From NCBI RefSeq assembly GCF_900105125.1, contig NZ_LT629750.1, forward strand, positions 7,095,001 to 7,159,000: 64,000 nt of DNA, read 5' to 3'. Made by a program: the position numbers and the translations under genes. The notes under the pieces are model-generated. The model was not told the origin of the DNA, ran no database searches, and saw only the letters and a list, made by a program, of their open reading frames with translations. Below, in pieces: positions 28,090-39,364 of this stretch. This stretch comes from Bradyrhizobium canariense. GTDB lineage: Bacteria > Pseudomonadota > Alphaproteobacteria > Rhizobiales > Xanthobacteraceae. The stretch's first letter is position 1. Each line of letters opens with the position of its first letter.

Positions 28090-29628
28090 TCAACTTCGTG
28101 CCAGCACCGATCCCAGTCGTTCGATTCCAGGTTCGATCCGATCGGTTCGGATCGACGAGAAGCCGAGCCGGAAGCAATGGCGGGTGGCCGTCTCTTCCAT
28201 CGAGAAGACATCGCCCGGCTCGATCACCACGCCTTCGGTGCGCGCGGCGTGGGCAAGTTTGGTCGTGTCGGTGTCGGCTGGGCAGGAAATCCAGTAATTG
28301 GTGCTGCCAGCTCCGCGTGACCAGGTGCAACTCGGCAGGAACCGGGGCAGAAGCCGATCAAGCAGCTTGGCGCGTTCCAATAGCACCCGGGCGACCTGCT
28401 GCAGATGCGACCGGTAGTGGCCGAGGCCAATGAAAAGCGCGGCCACGCGCTGATTGTTCAGCGGCGGATGACGCAGCATGAGACGCCGCAACGCCCGAAG
28501 TTCGCGAATGACCGGAGCCGGCGCCACCACATAACCAAGCCTGAGACCCGGCGCCAGCGCCTTGGACAGGCTGCCAACATAGAGCACGCTCTGGTCGCGA
28601 TCGAGGCTCATCAGCGGCGGCAATTCGCTGCCTTCGGCAATGAGTTCGCTTTCATAATCATCCTCGATCAGCACGATATCACGCGCCTTCGCGATCTTGA
28701 GGATCTCCACGCGGCGGTCGAGCGGCATCGCCACCGCTGTCGGGCACTGATGGCTGGCGGTGACGTAAGCCAGCTTGCATCGCGCGAAGGCGTCGTCGGG
28801 AACCAAGCCCTGATCATCGGTTCGCAGTGGCACGACGTTTGGCGTCAGCATGCCAAAGATATTGCGGGCGTCCGGATAGCCTGGATCTTCCATGCCGACA
28901 TGCGTCGTCGGATGTACGAACAGCTTTGCAATCAGATAAAGCGCGTGCTGGGCGCCGATCGTCATCATGATTTCATCCGACCGGGCGCGGATACCCCGGC
29001 GCGGAAGCACCTGCCGCTGCAATTGCTCGATCAGGGCGGGATCGTCGCCATCGATCATATCCCGGGCCCAATTGTTGATTTCCGGCACGCTCAGCGCGGC
29101 CCGCGCGCTTTCACGCCAATTATTGGTCGGGAACAGGGTTGGATCGAACTGGCCGAAAATGAACGGGTAGGGATAGTTTTGCCAGTCGAGCGGTTTGACG
29201 ATGTTGCGAAAGGTCGACGGCCTTAACGCAAAGCGCTCGTTCCAACGGCTGCAGCCGATTTCGGCGACCGCCGGGCCGTTGCCTTGCGGCGTCCCGATCT
29301 GTTTCGGCAGGCCGGCGACGAAATATCCGCTACGCTCCCGCGAAACCAGAAAGTTCTGGTCTACCAGTTGCTCATAAGCGATGACGATCGTGTTCCGCGA
29401 CACCTTGAGAAGCGAGGCGAGGTCGCGGCTCGAGGGCATCCGGACGCCGAGCGGCAGACGGCCATCCTCAATCGCCGTCACGATCATCTGCCGGATTTGT
29501 AGCTGCAGGAAAGAGCCGGCCCGATCCAGACCCTGGAACAAGGAGCCCCAGAACAGGAAATCGTTCAGCGGAACGATAATCGTCGCTCCGGCCGCTTCAG
29601 ATCGACGCAATGGCGCGAATTTTCCCAT
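28090..29628 (-). CDS. MocR-type PLP-dependent transcriptional regulator
   Basis: A 512-residue fusion of an N-terminal GntR winged helix (PLGVRMPSSRDLASLLKVSRNTIVIAYEQL) and a class I aminotransferase domain. The Schiff-base lysine is K356 in VLYVGSLSKALAPGLRLGY; DDYESEL supplies the pyridine-nitrogen aspartate and RLGF lies near the C-terminus. The ATG at 29628 is chosen because the frame further upstream has no similarity. It is divergent from the YtcJ-like amidohydrolase operon across 191 bases, which it probably controls in response to PLP or an amine/amino-acid ligand. Confidence 0.88.
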   Translation of the reverse strand: MGKFAPLRRSEAAGATIIVPLNDFLFWGSLFQGLDRAGSFLQLQIRQMIVTAIEDGRLPLGVRMPSSRDLASLLKVSRNTIVIAYEQLVDQNFLVSRERSGYFVAGLPKQIGTPQGNGPAVAEIGCSRWNERFALRPSTFRNIVKPLDWQNYPYPFIFGQFDPTLFPTNNWRESARAALSVPEINNWARDMIDGDDPALIEQLQRQVLPRRGIRARSDEIMMTIGAQHALYLIAKLFVHPTTHVGMEDPGYPDARNIFGMLTPNVVPLRTDDQGLVPDDAFARCKLAYVTASHQCPTAVAMPLDRRVEILKIAKARDIVLIEDDYESELIAEGSELPPLMSLDRDQSVLYVGSLSKALAPGLRLGYVVAPAPVIRELRALRRLMLRHPPLNNQRVAALFIGLGHYRSHLQQVARVLLERAKLLDRLLPRFLPSCTWSRGAGSTNYWISCPADTDTTKLAHAARTEGVVIEPGDVFSMEETATRHCFRLGFSSIRTDRIEPGIERLGSVLARS

Positions 29629-29819
29629 CTCTAACCCGTGCATAACTTCGCGACCAGTTGACCCGCAGCCGCGGGAAAAGTGAAGCAAAAACCGCGCCAT
29701 AGGGTGGGTGTCGATAAGGGCAGGTGGCATGGGCTGGCCCCATTTGTGCATGGCATCTGGCGCTGGTCTGGACCTTCCCGGCACATCAGGCTCAAAGTAT
29801 CGAGCTTGGGAGTTCAAAA

Positions 29820-31469
29820 GTGAGCCAGGACACCGTGGTCTTTTCGGCCCGCAGGATCGTGACGATGAATCCGTCGCGTCCGTTTGCGACCCACGTCGCC
29901 GTGCGCGACGGACGCATCTTAGCAGTCGGAAGTCAGGCCGAGCTTGCGGCGCTGACCGCGGGCGCCAAGCCTGATGATCGCTTCAGGGATAAAATCCTGC
30001 TTCCCGGCTTTGTCGAAGGACATAGCCACATCATGGAAGGCATGATGTGGTCGCTGCCTTACGTCGGGGCCGGCGATCGCCGGTCGCCCGAGGGCAAGCT
30101 GGTCGGTGGCGTTCGCGATATCGACGCCATCATCGCAAGGCTCAAGAAGGCTGAGGCTGCGCTTGAAGACGCAAACACGCCGCTGTTTGCCTGGGGATTT
30201 GATCCACTGCATATCGGCGGCCATATGCTCACGCGGCAGGATCTGGATCGCGTTTCGAAAACGCGGCCGATCATGGTGATTCACGCGAGCTTTCATATCA
30301 GTAACGTCAACACCATCGTGCTCGAGCGCGCCGAATTGCTTCGTGCGACGGACATTTCCGGTGTCGTGGCAGGCAAGGACGGATTGGCGAGCGGAGAGTT
30401 ACAAGGCATAGCCGCCCGTTTCCGCGTTTTCCGGTCGCTCGGCGGCAACCCGCTGTCGGGAAATCTCACCTCCGCGGATGTGAACCGCTATGCCGCTTCC
30501 GCTTGCGTGCAAGGCGTGACCACGATTACCGATCTGCACAATGATCTCGTCGACCATACGATTGAGCTCTATCAGGCGGTCACCAGGCAGCCGGAATTCG
30601 GCGTCAGACTTGTGCCGGCGCTGGCTTCGGTCTCGAATCCGCCTGAACAGGCGATCACAAAGATCGCGAAGTTGCGTGAAAGCAACAACGACAAGCTGCA
30701 TTACGGCATCGTCAAGCTCGTGGTCGACGGGTCGATCCAGGGCTTCACCGCGCGGTTGCGTTGGCCGGGCTATCACAATGGCGCGGCGAACGGCCTATGG
30801 TATATTGCGCCGGAAGAACTGCCGCGCATCGTTGACATCTATCACAAGGCGGGCATTCAGCTGCACATCCACACCAACGGCGATGAGGCGACCGAATTGG
30901 CGCTTGATGCGATCGAAGCCGCCCAGACAGCCAGCCCGCGGCCGGATCATCGCCACACCCTGCAGCACTGCCAGATGGCCGATGCGGCATTGTTCCGCCG
31001 CATGAAGGCGCTCGGCGTCTGTGCCAATCTGTTCTCAAACCATTTGTATTACTGGGGCGATGCACATTACGAGCTGACGATGGGTCCCGAACGCGCCGCG
31101 CGCCTGGACGCGACCGGTACCGCGCAGCGGATCGGCGTGCCGTTCGCGATTCACTCCGATGCGCCGGTGACGCCGCTCGGACCGCTGTTCACGGCCTGGT
31201 GCGCCGTCAACCGGATTTCGTCGTCGGGCCGCAAGCTCGGTCATGACACAGAGGCGCTCACGGTCGAGCAGGCTCTGGCGGCGATTACGATCGGGGCGGC
31301 CTACACGTTGAAGCTCGACGGGATGGTCGGCAGTATCGAGTGCGGCAAGTACGCCGATTTCGCCGTTCTGGACGATGATCCGCTGGCGGTTGCTCCGGAC
31401 AGACTGAAGGATATCGGCGTCTGGGGAACGGTGGTTGGCGGACAAGTCAAACAGGCGCCAAGCGCATGA
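29820..31469 (+). CDS. YtcJ-like amidohydrolase
   Basis: A 549-residue metal-dependent amidohydrolase. The N-terminal beta-sandwich strand (VVFSARRIVTMNPSRP, DGRILAVGS) leads into the metal-binding HSH of LPGFVEGHSHIMEG. Further family signatures are VDGSIQGFTA, HIHTNGDEATELALDAIEAA, RHTLQHCQMAD and AIHSDAPVTPLGP. A GTG at 29820 is the preferred start, with GGGAG seven bases upstream; the ATG at 29724 would add a segment of no similarity. It overlaps the CobW-type GTPase gene by four bases, so metal loading by that chaperone is plausible. Confidence 0.86.
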   Translation: MSQDTVVFSARRIVTMNPSRPFATHVAVRDGRILAVGSQAELAALTAGAKPDDRFRDKILLPGFVEGHSHIMEGMMWSLPYVGAGDRRSPEGKLVGGVRDIDAIIARLKKAEAALEDANTPLFAWGFDPLHIGGHMLTRQDLDRVSKTRPIMVIHASFHISNVNTIVLERAELLRATDISGVVAGKDGLASGELQGIAARFRVFRSLGGNPLSGNLTSADVNRYAASACVQGVTTITDLHNDLVDHTIELYQAVTRQPEFGVRLVPALASVSNPPEQAITKIAKLRESNNDKLHYGIVKLVVDGSIQGFTARLRWPGYHNGAANGLWYIAPEELPRIVDIYHKAGIQLHIHTNGDEATELALDAIEAAQTASPRPDHRHTLQHCQMADAALFRRMKALGVCANLFSNHLYYWGDAHYELTMGPERAARLDATGTAQRIGVPFAIHSDAPVTPLGPLFTAWCAVNRISSSGRKLGHDTEALTVEQALAAITIGAAYTLKLDGMVGSIECGKYADFAVLDDDPLAVAPDRLKDIGVWGTVVGGQVKQAPSA

Positions 31470-32419
31470 TGGCAGTCGCACCCACTCCTGTGACGGTCAT
31501 CGGCGGCTTTCTTGGTGCTGGCAAGACGACTTTTCTCAATCGCCTGCTGGCGGCCGGCACCACCCGCTATGCGGTGCTCGTGAACGATTTCGGCGAGATC
31601 AATGTGGACGCTACCCTGATCGAACGCCACGATGGCACCACCATGTCGCTGACCAATGGCTGCGTCTGTTGCAGCATCGGCTCCGGCTTTCTGGAAACGC
31701 TCGGACGGCTGTTGGATGGCGACGAGCGCTTTGACCGTATCGTGATCGAAGCGAGCGGCGTGGGCGATCCCTGGCGGATCGCGGAAATCGCGCTGATCGA
31801 GCCGGAATTGCGGCTCGACGGGGTCATCGTCATCGCCGACGCGAGCAGGATTACGCGGCTCGTCGACGATCTTCGTGTCGGTGATACCGTTCGCAACCAA
31901 TTCGCCAGATGCAATGTGGTTCTGCTCAGCAAGAGCGATCTTGTCGACGAGACAGACCTGGACGCCGCCCGACGAGCCGTCCTGTCAGTCAGACCGGATG
32001 CGCGCATCGAGATCCTCGCACGCGAGACCATGCCGGACCTGTCCTTGCTGGGAAACCGGAGAGTGTCAGCTTTTAGGGCCGACGGCGTTGAAGATGACGC
32101 TCCGGATCACGAAGAGAATTTTCGACGTTGGGCCTATCGGCGGGATGGCGCGTTCGACCGAGGCCGGCTGGCCGCAGCAATCAAACAGTTCCCGCCGGAG
32201 CTTTTACGGCTCAAAGGAGCGTGCCGCATAGCAGACGAGGCTCAGCCTCTGGTTTTTCAGATGGTCTCCAGCGACTGGTCGTTATCGCCGGTCGATCGCG
32301 ATCAAGAGGCCGGCCTGGGATCGATCGCTCTCGTGGGGGTTGGGACACGCGACCTACCGCCCGACGCCGAGCTTGAGGCAATTCTTGACGGCGCCCTTGC
32401 ACGACCCGCACGCGCATGA
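31466..32419 (+). CDS. CobW/COG0523-family metal-chaperone GTPase
   Basis: A 317-residue G3E GTPase. Walker A is GGFLGAGKT (residues 13-21), the metal-binding CxCC is GCVCC (65-69), the guanine-binding motif is SKSD, and the C-terminal CobW domain runs from about residue 215. Relatives deliver zinc, cobalt or nickel to client enzymes. Translation is coupled to the amidohydrolase through an ATGA overlap, which makes that enzyme the likely client; urease and the Urt/Ami locus lie further downstream. Its start overlaps the amidohydrolase stop. Confidence 0.88.
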   Translation: MMAVAPTPVTVIGGFLGAGKTTFLNRLLAAGTTRYAVLVNDFGEINVDATLIERHDGTTMSLTNGCVCCSIGSGFLETLGRLLDGDERFDRIVIEASGVGDPWRIAEIALIEPELRLDGVIVIADASRITRLVDDLRVGDTVRNQFARCNVVLLSKSDLVDETDLDAARRAVLSVRPDARIEILARETMPDLSLLGNRRVSAFRADGVEDDAPDHEENFRRWAYRRDGAFDRGRLAAAIKQFPPELLRLKGACRIADEAQPLVFQMVSSDWSLSPVDRDQEAGLGSIALVGVGTRDLPPDAELEAILDGALARPARA

Positions 32420-32501
32420 GCGCGACGGAACGATTATCTGTTCAATGGCGCCGCAGAAGCGCCAGATCACACACAATCAACGACGAAAGCGGGATATAGC
32501 C

Positions 32502-34097
32502 ATGTCGATCAAAACCTATCTTTTGCTAGGGGCCATCGGTCTTCTTTCGGTCTTCGCGACGCCTCAAAGCTCGATTGCACAGACGGCCGGGAACAACACC
32601 CTGGTCATCGCGACCACTCAGGTGCCACGTCATTTCAATGGCGCGGTTCAATCGGGTCTGGCTACCGCGATGCCGAGCGCGCAGATTTTCGCCAGTCCCC
32701 TGCGTTACGACGAGAACTGGAATCCGCAGCCTTATCTCGCGCAATCCTGGGAAGTGGCGCCGGACGGCCTGTCCGTCACCTTGCATCTGGTCAAGAACGC
32801 CGTGTTTCACGACGGTCAGCCCGTGACGTCGGAGGACGTTGCCTTCTCGATCATGGCGATCAAGGCGAACCATCCATTCCAGACCATGCTGGAGGCGGTC
32901 AACAAGGTTGATACGCCTGATCCCTTCACGGCCATCATCCGCTTGTCACATCCCAATCCGGCTTTGTTGCTGGCGATGTCGCCGGCCTTGATGCCGATCC
33001 TGCCGAAGCATGTCTATGGCGATGGTCAGGACCTGAAGACCCATCCGGCAAATCTGAAGCCGGTCGGATCCGGGCCGTTCAAGCTGACGGAATACAAGCA
33101 GGGCGAATACTATACTCTCGAGAAATTCGACAAATTCTTCATCCCCGGTCGGCCCAAGCTGGACAAGATCGTGGTTCGGATCGTGTCCGACCAGAATGCC
33201 GCGATCGTTTCGCTGGAGCGCGGCGATGTGAATGCGCTGCCATTCGTCACCGGTGTGCGCGATATCGATCGGCTGCAAAAGGCGCCAAACGTCGTTGTCA
33301 CCGACAAAGGCTTTGCGGGGGTGGGGCCGCTGAACTGGCTGGCCTTCAACACCAAGAAAAAGCCGCTCGACGATGTACGGGTTCGTCAGGCCATCGCCTA
33401 TGCGGCGAACCGCGACTTCATCATCAACAAGCTGATGGGCGGCAAGGCGACGCCCGCCACCGGTCCGATCGCGCCGGGATCGCCGCTCGACGAGAATGCG
33501 GTCGAGACCTACAAAGTCGATTACGCCAAGGCGGCGGAGCTGCTGGACGCGGCCGGCTATCCGAAGGGCGCCGACGGCTCGCGCTTCTCGTTGACCATCG
33601 ACTATATTCCTGGCGCCGACGAGCAACAACGCAACGTCGCCGAATATCTCCGATCTCAGCTGAAGCGTGTCGGCATCAATCTCGAAGTCAGGGCCGCACC
33701 GGATTTCCCGACCTGGGCGCAACGCGTGTCCAACTACGATTTCGACCTGACGATGGATACCGTATTCAACTGGGGCGATCCGGTGATCGGTGTCAACAGG
33801 ACTTATCTGAGCTCGAATATCCGCAAGGGCATCATCTGGTCCAACACCCAGCAATACAGCAATCCGAAGGTGGACGAATTGCTGCAAGCGGCCGCCGTGG
33901 AAACGTCGCCCGAGAAGCGAAAGGCGCTGTACTCGGAGTTCCAGAAGATCGTGGTGACGGATGTGCCAATCTACTTCATCAACGCCACGCCATACTACAA
34001 TGCCTTCAGCAAGGGGCTGGCGGGGCTTCCGACCTCGATCTGGGGCGTGATGTCACCGCTGGATGAAATCTACTGGGAAACGCCGCCCAAGACCTGA
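32502..34097 (+). CDS. Dpp/Nik-type ABC transporter substrate-binding protein
   Basis: A 531-residue periplasmic binding protein of the peptide/nickel family (SBP_bac_5). It has a Sec signal (KTYLLLGAIGLLSVFATPQSSIAQ) and family segments PYLAQSWEVAPDGLSVTLHLVKNAVFHDGQPVTSEDV, LNWLAFNTKKKPLDDVRVRQAIAYAANRD and the C-terminal VPIYFINATPYYNA. The ATG at 32502 is used because the signal peptide begins there. It is the first of five contiguous transporter genes. The ligand (peptide, metal complex or other) cannot be read from sequence. Confidence 0.88.
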   Translation: MSIKTYLLLGAIGLLSVFATPQSSIAQTAGNNTLVIATTQVPRHFNGAVQSGLATAMPSAQIFASPLRYDENWNPQPYLAQSWEVAPDGLSVTLHLVKNAVFHDGQPVTSEDVAFSIMAIKANHPFQTMLEAVNKVDTPDPFTAIIRLSHPNPALLLAMSPALMPILPKHVYGDGQDLKTHPANLKPVGSGPFKLTEYKQGEYYTLEKFDKFFIPGRPKLDKIVVRIVSDQNAAIVSLERGDVNALPFVTGVRDIDRLQKAPNVVVTDKGFAGVGPLNWLAFNTKKKPLDDVRVRQAIAYAANRDFIINKLMGGKATPATGPIAPGSPLDENAVETYKVDYAKAAELLDAAGYPKGADGSRFSLTIDYIPGADEQQRNVAEYLRSQLKRVGINLEVRAAPDFPTWAQRVSNYDFDLTMDTVFNWGDPVIGVNRTYLSSNIRKGIIWSNTQQYSNPKVDELLQAAAVETSPEKRKALYSEFQKIVVTDVPIYFINATPYYNAFSKGLAGLPTSIWGVMSPLDEIYWETPPKT

Positions 34098-34123
34098 AGT
34101 TTCGCGGGAGGGTCGGTCACATC

Positions 34124-35101
34124 ATGGCTTTCGCCGCTCATCTTGCCCGGCAGATCGTGAACGCCGTTGCGCTGTTGCTGGCGGTTCTGGTGTTGAACTT
34201 CTGCCTGATTCATCTGGCACCGGGCGATCCGGTGCAGGTCATTGCGGGCGAGATGGGCGGAGCGTCGGCTGATGTCGTGGCAGCGCTCCGGGCCAAGTAT
34301 GGGCTCGATCACAGCCTGGTCGAACAGCTCTTCACCTATCTGGGCAACATCCTGCATGGTGATTTCGGCTACTCCTATTATTTCAACGAACCGGTGCTCG
34401 GGCTGATTGCGCAGCGATTGCCCGCCACGCTCTATCTCACGTTCAGCGCCTTGATCACCGCGGTGGTCATTGGAACCTTGCTAGGTGTGACCAGCGCCCG
34501 CCGCCCGAACGGAATTTTCAGCCATGCGGTCACGATCTTTTCGCTGGCGGGATATGCCGCGCCGATCTTCTGGACCGGCCTGATGTTGCTACTTCTGTTC
34601 GGCTCGGTCTGGCCGATTTTCCCCGTGGTCGGAATGACCGACGTCGTGCACCCGAAACTGGGATTCGCTTATGTCGCCGACGTCGTGCGCCATCTCGTGT
34701 TGCCGTCGCTGACACTCGCGCTGGTGTTCATTGCTCAGTACAGCCGGTTGGCACGGGTCAACATGATCGATGCCCTGTCCGCCGACTACGTCCGAACCGC
34801 GCGCGCCAAGGGGTTGCCCGAATGGGTGGTGATCGGAAAACACGCTTTGCGCAACACGCTGATCCCGATTGCGACCGTCGTCGGGCTTCAGTTCGGCAAT
34901 CTGTTCGCCGGAGCGGTCCTGGTCGAGACCGTGTACAGTTGGCCCGGAATGGGACGCTTGGTGTTCGATTCGATTCTGCGGCGCGACTATCCGACATTGC
35001 TGGCCGTGCTGTTCTTTTCCGCCATGATGGTGATGATTGCCAATATCGTGACCGACATCGTCTACCGCCTGATTGATCCGCGCATCCGGACGGGGCGATG
35101 A
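34124..35101 (+). CDS. Dpp/Nik-type ABC transporter permease (DppB-like)
   Basis: A 325-residue inner-membrane permease. The N-terminal family signature is VLNFCLIHLAPGDPVQVIAGEMG, with the KYGLDHSLVEQLFTYLGNILHGDFGYSY segment after it. The coupling loop reads DYVRTARAKGLPEWVVIGKHALRNTLIP. The gene overlaps the next permease by four bases. It forms the heterodimeric channel with the DppC-like protein. Confidence 0.92.
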   Translation: MAFAAHLARQIVNAVALLLAVLVLNFCLIHLAPGDPVQVIAGEMGGASADVVAALRAKYGLDHSLVEQLFTYLGNILHGDFGYSYYFNEPVLGLIAQRLPATLYLTFSALITAVVIGTLLGVTSARRPNGIFSHAVTIFSLAGYAAPIFWTGLMLLLLFGSVWPIFPVVGMTDVVHPKLGFAYVADVVRHLVLPSLTLALVFIAQYSRLARVNMIDALSADYVRTARAKGLPEWVVIGKHALRNTLIPIATVVGLQFGNLFAGAVLVETVYSWPGMGRLVFDSILRRDYPTLLAVLFFSAMMVMIANIVTDIVYRLIDPRIRTGR

Positions 35102-36002
35102 TGACCACCCTCGATACATCGACGCCTCTCGCCATCGAAACCGTTGATCTGCCGGCACGACCGGCCGCTTCGCCCGGGCGCGTAGCGCTGCGTCAGTTCT
35201 TGCGCAGCCCGTCCGGCGTCATCGGAGCCTGCCTGCTGCTCCTTCTCATTCTTGGAACGGCCATCGGTCCGATGCTGTACCCAGTCGATCCGCTGGATCT
35301 TGTCGGAGCTCCGTTTACAGCGCCATCCGCCGACGCTTGGCTCGGCACAGACTATCTCGGCCGAGATGTGATGGCTGGATTGATTTACGGTGGACGTGCG
35401 ACCCTGACCGTGGGCGCCGTCGCGGCGCTGATCACAATCGCCATCGGACTGAGCGTCGGTGCGCTCAGCGGTTTCTTCGGCGGAGCCATCGACACAGCAT
35501 TGGTGAAGGTGACCGAATTTTTCCAGATCCTGCCGCCCTTGTTGTTTGCGATGGTGCTTGTGACGCTGTTCGGACAAAAGCTGACGACGATTACGCTGGC
35601 GATCGGAGCCGTAAGCTGGACGTCGGCAGCCCGGCTCACCAGGGCCGAGTTCATGCGGTTGCGGAATCTGGATTTTGTCAAGGCGGCGCGGGCGGCCGGC
35701 GCCGGCGACACGCATCTGATCCTGCGGGTGTTGCTGCCGAATGCTCTTCCTCCCGTCATCGTGTCGGCGACGCTGGCCATCGGTGTCGCTATCCTGTTCG
35801 AAGGCGGCTTGAGCTTTCTTGGACTCGGCGATCCCAACACCATGAGCTGGGGGCTGATGCTCGGGCAGAATCGCAATTATGTGCTCGACGCCTGGTGGGC
35901 GGTGACATTTCCAGGTGCCGCAATCTTTCTTGCCGTGCTTGCGATCAGCCTGGTCGGTGACGGTGTCAACGATGCCGTCAATCCGCGCCTGCGCCGGAGG
36001 AC

Positions 36003-36006
<4 letters not shown>
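35098..36006 (+). CDS. Dpp/Nik-type ABC transporter permease (DppC-like)
   Basis: A 302-residue inner-membrane permease with a cytoplasmic N-terminal tail. Family features are HxLGTDYLGRDV-like WLGTDYLGRDVMAGLIYGGR, coupling loop LDFVKAARAAGAGDTHLILR and FEGGLSFLGLGDPNTMSWG near the C-terminus. It overlaps both neighbouring genes by four bases, so the operon is tightly coupled. Confidence 0.92.
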
Positions 36007-37000
<994 letters not shown>

Positions 37001-37004
<4 letters not shown>

Positions 37005-38032
37005 CGGGGCTTCGGGCGGTTCAATCGAGTGACGCGCCGGATTTCATTCTGGAGGTCAACGATCTCGTCGTTCACTTCGAAGCAGGAAAGAAGTCGTTCC
37101 AAAAGCCGTCATTTGTGCATGCGGTCGATGGCGTCAGTTTCCGCGTCAGGCGCGGGACGACGTTCGGCATTGTAGGAGAGAGCGGTTCGGGCAAGTCGAC
37201 GACGGCGCAGGCTGTCACCCGGCTGGTCTCTGCGACCTCCGGACAGATCGTCTTTCGCGGCAGTAACATCGCGCAGCTTGCTGGCAAGCCGCTGCGCGAA
37301 GTGCGCAAGCGCCTGCAGATCGTGTTTCAGGATCCTTTCTCCGCATTGAATCCGAGAAGGCGCGCGGGCGATCAAATTCGCGAGCCGCTTGATCTGTTGC
37401 AGATCGGCACGAGCAGCGAACGCGAAGAACGGGTGCGCCGGCTGCTCGGTGAGGTCGGGCTTCCGCCACAGGCAGCGGATCTATTTCCTCACCAGTTTTC
37501 CGGAGGCCAGCGGCAGCGGCTTTGCATCGCGCGTGCGCTGGCGCCTGAGCCTGATTTGATTGTCTGCGACGAGGCCGTCTCCGCGCTCGATGTCGCGATC
37601 CAGGCACAGATCCTCAATCTGCTGAAGCGGCTGCAGCGCGAGCGCAACCTGACCTACATTTTCATCTCCCACGATCTCGGCGTCATCCAGCAATTCTGCG
37701 ATGAGATCGCGGTGATGTATCTTGGAAAGATCGTCGAACAAGCGCCGGCGGCGAATATCTTCATTGAACCGCGCCATCCCTATACCTGGTCTCTGATCGC
37801 GGCGGCGACACCGCCAGGTCCGATGCGAGACGTGTTAAAGCAACGCTATTTGGTCAAGGGAGATCCGCCGAGCCCGGTCGATCCCGCGCCGGGCTGCCGG
37901 TTCGCGCAGCGCTGTCCGTCCGCAATTGAAAAGTGCCGCAATGTTCTGCCGCAACTCGATTCAGTTGGCGTAAATCATTACGTGGCCTGTCATCGGATCG
38001 CCGAACTTTCGCCGCCCATATTCACCCCTTAG
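37001..38032 (+). CDS. Dpp/Nik-type ABC transporter ATP-binding protein (DppF-like)
   Basis: A 343-residue ATPase: Walker A GESGSGKSTTAQ, Q-loop VFQDPFSALNPRRRAGDQI, signature FSGGQRQRLCIARAL, Walker B LIVCDEAVSALDVAIQAQ and HDLGVI. The C-terminal extension CRFAQRCPSAIEKC is the usual oligopeptide-type cysteine motif. A GTG at 37001 overlapping the upstream stop (GTGA) is chosen; an ATG at 36974 is an alternative. It ends the five-gene importer. Confidence 0.9.
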
Positions 38033-38139
38033 CCGCGATGACAGGCCCGGCAGTCGACGTACGCGCCGATCCGATGCTGATCCAGTATCTCACACCCCGG
38101 CGGGCCATTTGAGTTTCCCACAATCTGGCGTAAGGTCGC

Positions 38140-38157
38140 TTTAATCTCACGATTAAA
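38140..38157. promoter_or_regulatory. Inverted repeat TTTAATC-TCAC-GATTAAA upstream of amiC
   Basis: A perfect 7-bp inverted repeat with a 4-base spacer ends 17 bases before the amiC start codon. It could be a protein-binding site. No convincing sigma54 or sigma70 promoter could be placed around it. Confidence 0.35.
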
Positions 38158-38174
38158 CGGTCCATGTAAGGCTT

Positions 38175-39341
38175 ATGAGTTTCAACGAAAATAGCGGTGC
38201 TCCGTGGCGCGTAGGCATCCTTTTCTCCCAGACGGGAGTTACTTCCACCGTTGAACAATCTCAGTTGAATGCTACATTGCTCGCCATCGACGAGATTAAT
38301 TCCAGCGGAGGCGTGCTCGATCGCATGGTGCAGCCGGTCATCTACGATCCGGCGTCCGATCCAAAGCAGTTTCGCAGCCTCGCCGAGCGGTTGTTCCAGG
38401 TTGACCGTATCCGGCTCTTGTTCGGCTGCTACATGTCGAGCACGCGCAAAGCTGTCCTGCCGGTTGTCGAAAGCCATCGCGGGTTGCTCTTTTATCCGAC
38501 ACTCTATGAAGGTTTCGAATATTCCCGGCACTGTATCTACACCGGTGCGGCGCCCAATCAGAACTCCCTGCAACTGGCAAAATTCCTGCTGTCGACCTAC
38601 GGCAATCGCTTTCTGCTGGTCGGATCCAACTATATCTATCCCTACGAGTCCAATCGCCTGATGGCCGATTTCGTGGTGCAGGCCCGTGGCAAGGTTCTCG
38701 ACGAAATCTACGTCCCGCTCGAATCCGGTCCGCGGGATTTCGAGAAGGTCATCGCGAGAATCAAGAAAACCTCTCCCGACGTCATCTTCTCGACCGTGGT
38801 GGGTCGGGGCACCTCGGTTTTCTATGAGGCCTATAGGAGTGCAGGCTTCGATCCGGGCAAGATGCCGATCGCGAGCCTGACGACCAGCGAGGCCGAAGTC
38901 GCGGAGATGCATCGCGAGGCGGCTGAAGGTCATATCACGGCCGCGCCGTTCTTTGAGACCTCGTCGTCAGCCTCCGCTCGTCGCTTCGTGGAAAGCTTCA
39001 AACGCAAATACGGTCCGGATGCGCCGGTACCGGCGGCTGCAGAAGCTGCCTATTTTCAGGTTCATCTGGCGATGCGCGCGCTCGCGCGCTGCGGGTCGGA
39101 CGATCCCGAAAGAGTGTTGAAGGAGCTGCGCGATTCTGAATGCGACGCTCCGCAAGGCCGGGTCAGGATCGACCCGGAAAACAATCACACGTATCTGTGG
39201 CCGCGGATCGCGCGCCTGGACAAGTTCGGGCGATTCCAGACCGTCTGGAATCCTGGCGTCCGGATCAAGCCGGATCCTTACTGCGTCGTACAGAGCCTTG
39301 ACGATTGGTCGGCTGACGACCTCCAGACGGTCAACCACTGA
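38175..39341 (+). CDS. amiC: AmiC-type amide sensor, negative regulator of AmiR
   Basis: A 388-residue cytoplasmic protein with the fold of branched-chain-amino-acid/amide binding proteins but no signal peptide, as in Pseudomonas AmiC (about 385 residues). Recognisable segments: VGILFSQTGVTSTVEQSQLNA at the N-terminus, LLFGCYMSSTRKAVLPVVE, FYPTLYEGFEYSRHCIYTGAAPNQN and VGSNYIYPYESNR. In Pseudomonas, AmiC binds AmiR and releases it when an amide is bound. The gene is followed after 23 bases by amiR, so sensor and antiterminator are co-expressed. The exported paralogue at 40242 shares much of this sequence. Confidence 0.9.
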   Translation: MSFNENSGAPWRVGILFSQTGVTSTVEQSQLNATLLAIDEINSSGGVLDRMVQPVIYDPASDPKQFRSLAERLFQVDRIRLLFGCYMSSTRKAVLPVVESHRGLLFYPTLYEGFEYSRHCIYTGAAPNQNSLQLAKFLLSTYGNRFLLVGSNYIYPYESNRLMADFVVQARGKVLDEIYVPLESGPRDFEKVIARIKKTSPDVIFSTVVGRGTSVFYEAYRSAGFDPGKMPIASLTTSEAEVAEMHREAAEGHITAAPFFETSSSASARRFVESFKRKYGPDAPVPAAAEAAYFQVHLAMRALARCGSDDPERVLKELRDSECDAPQGRVRIDPENNHTYLWPRIARLDKFGRFQTVWNPGVRIKPDPYCVVQSLDDWSADDLQTVNH

Positions 39342-39364
39342 GGTTCTGAGCGCGGGAGCAGGCG

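Noticed and set aside
29629..29819. Direct repeats typical of MocR operators in the divergent promoter
   Set aside because: I saw only short GGCATGG/GCTGG similarities, too weak to call an operator.
38105..38145. Possible sigma54 promoter before amiC (TGGCGTAAGGTCGC)
   Set aside because: The GG-to-GC distance is one base short of the strict sigma54 spacing.
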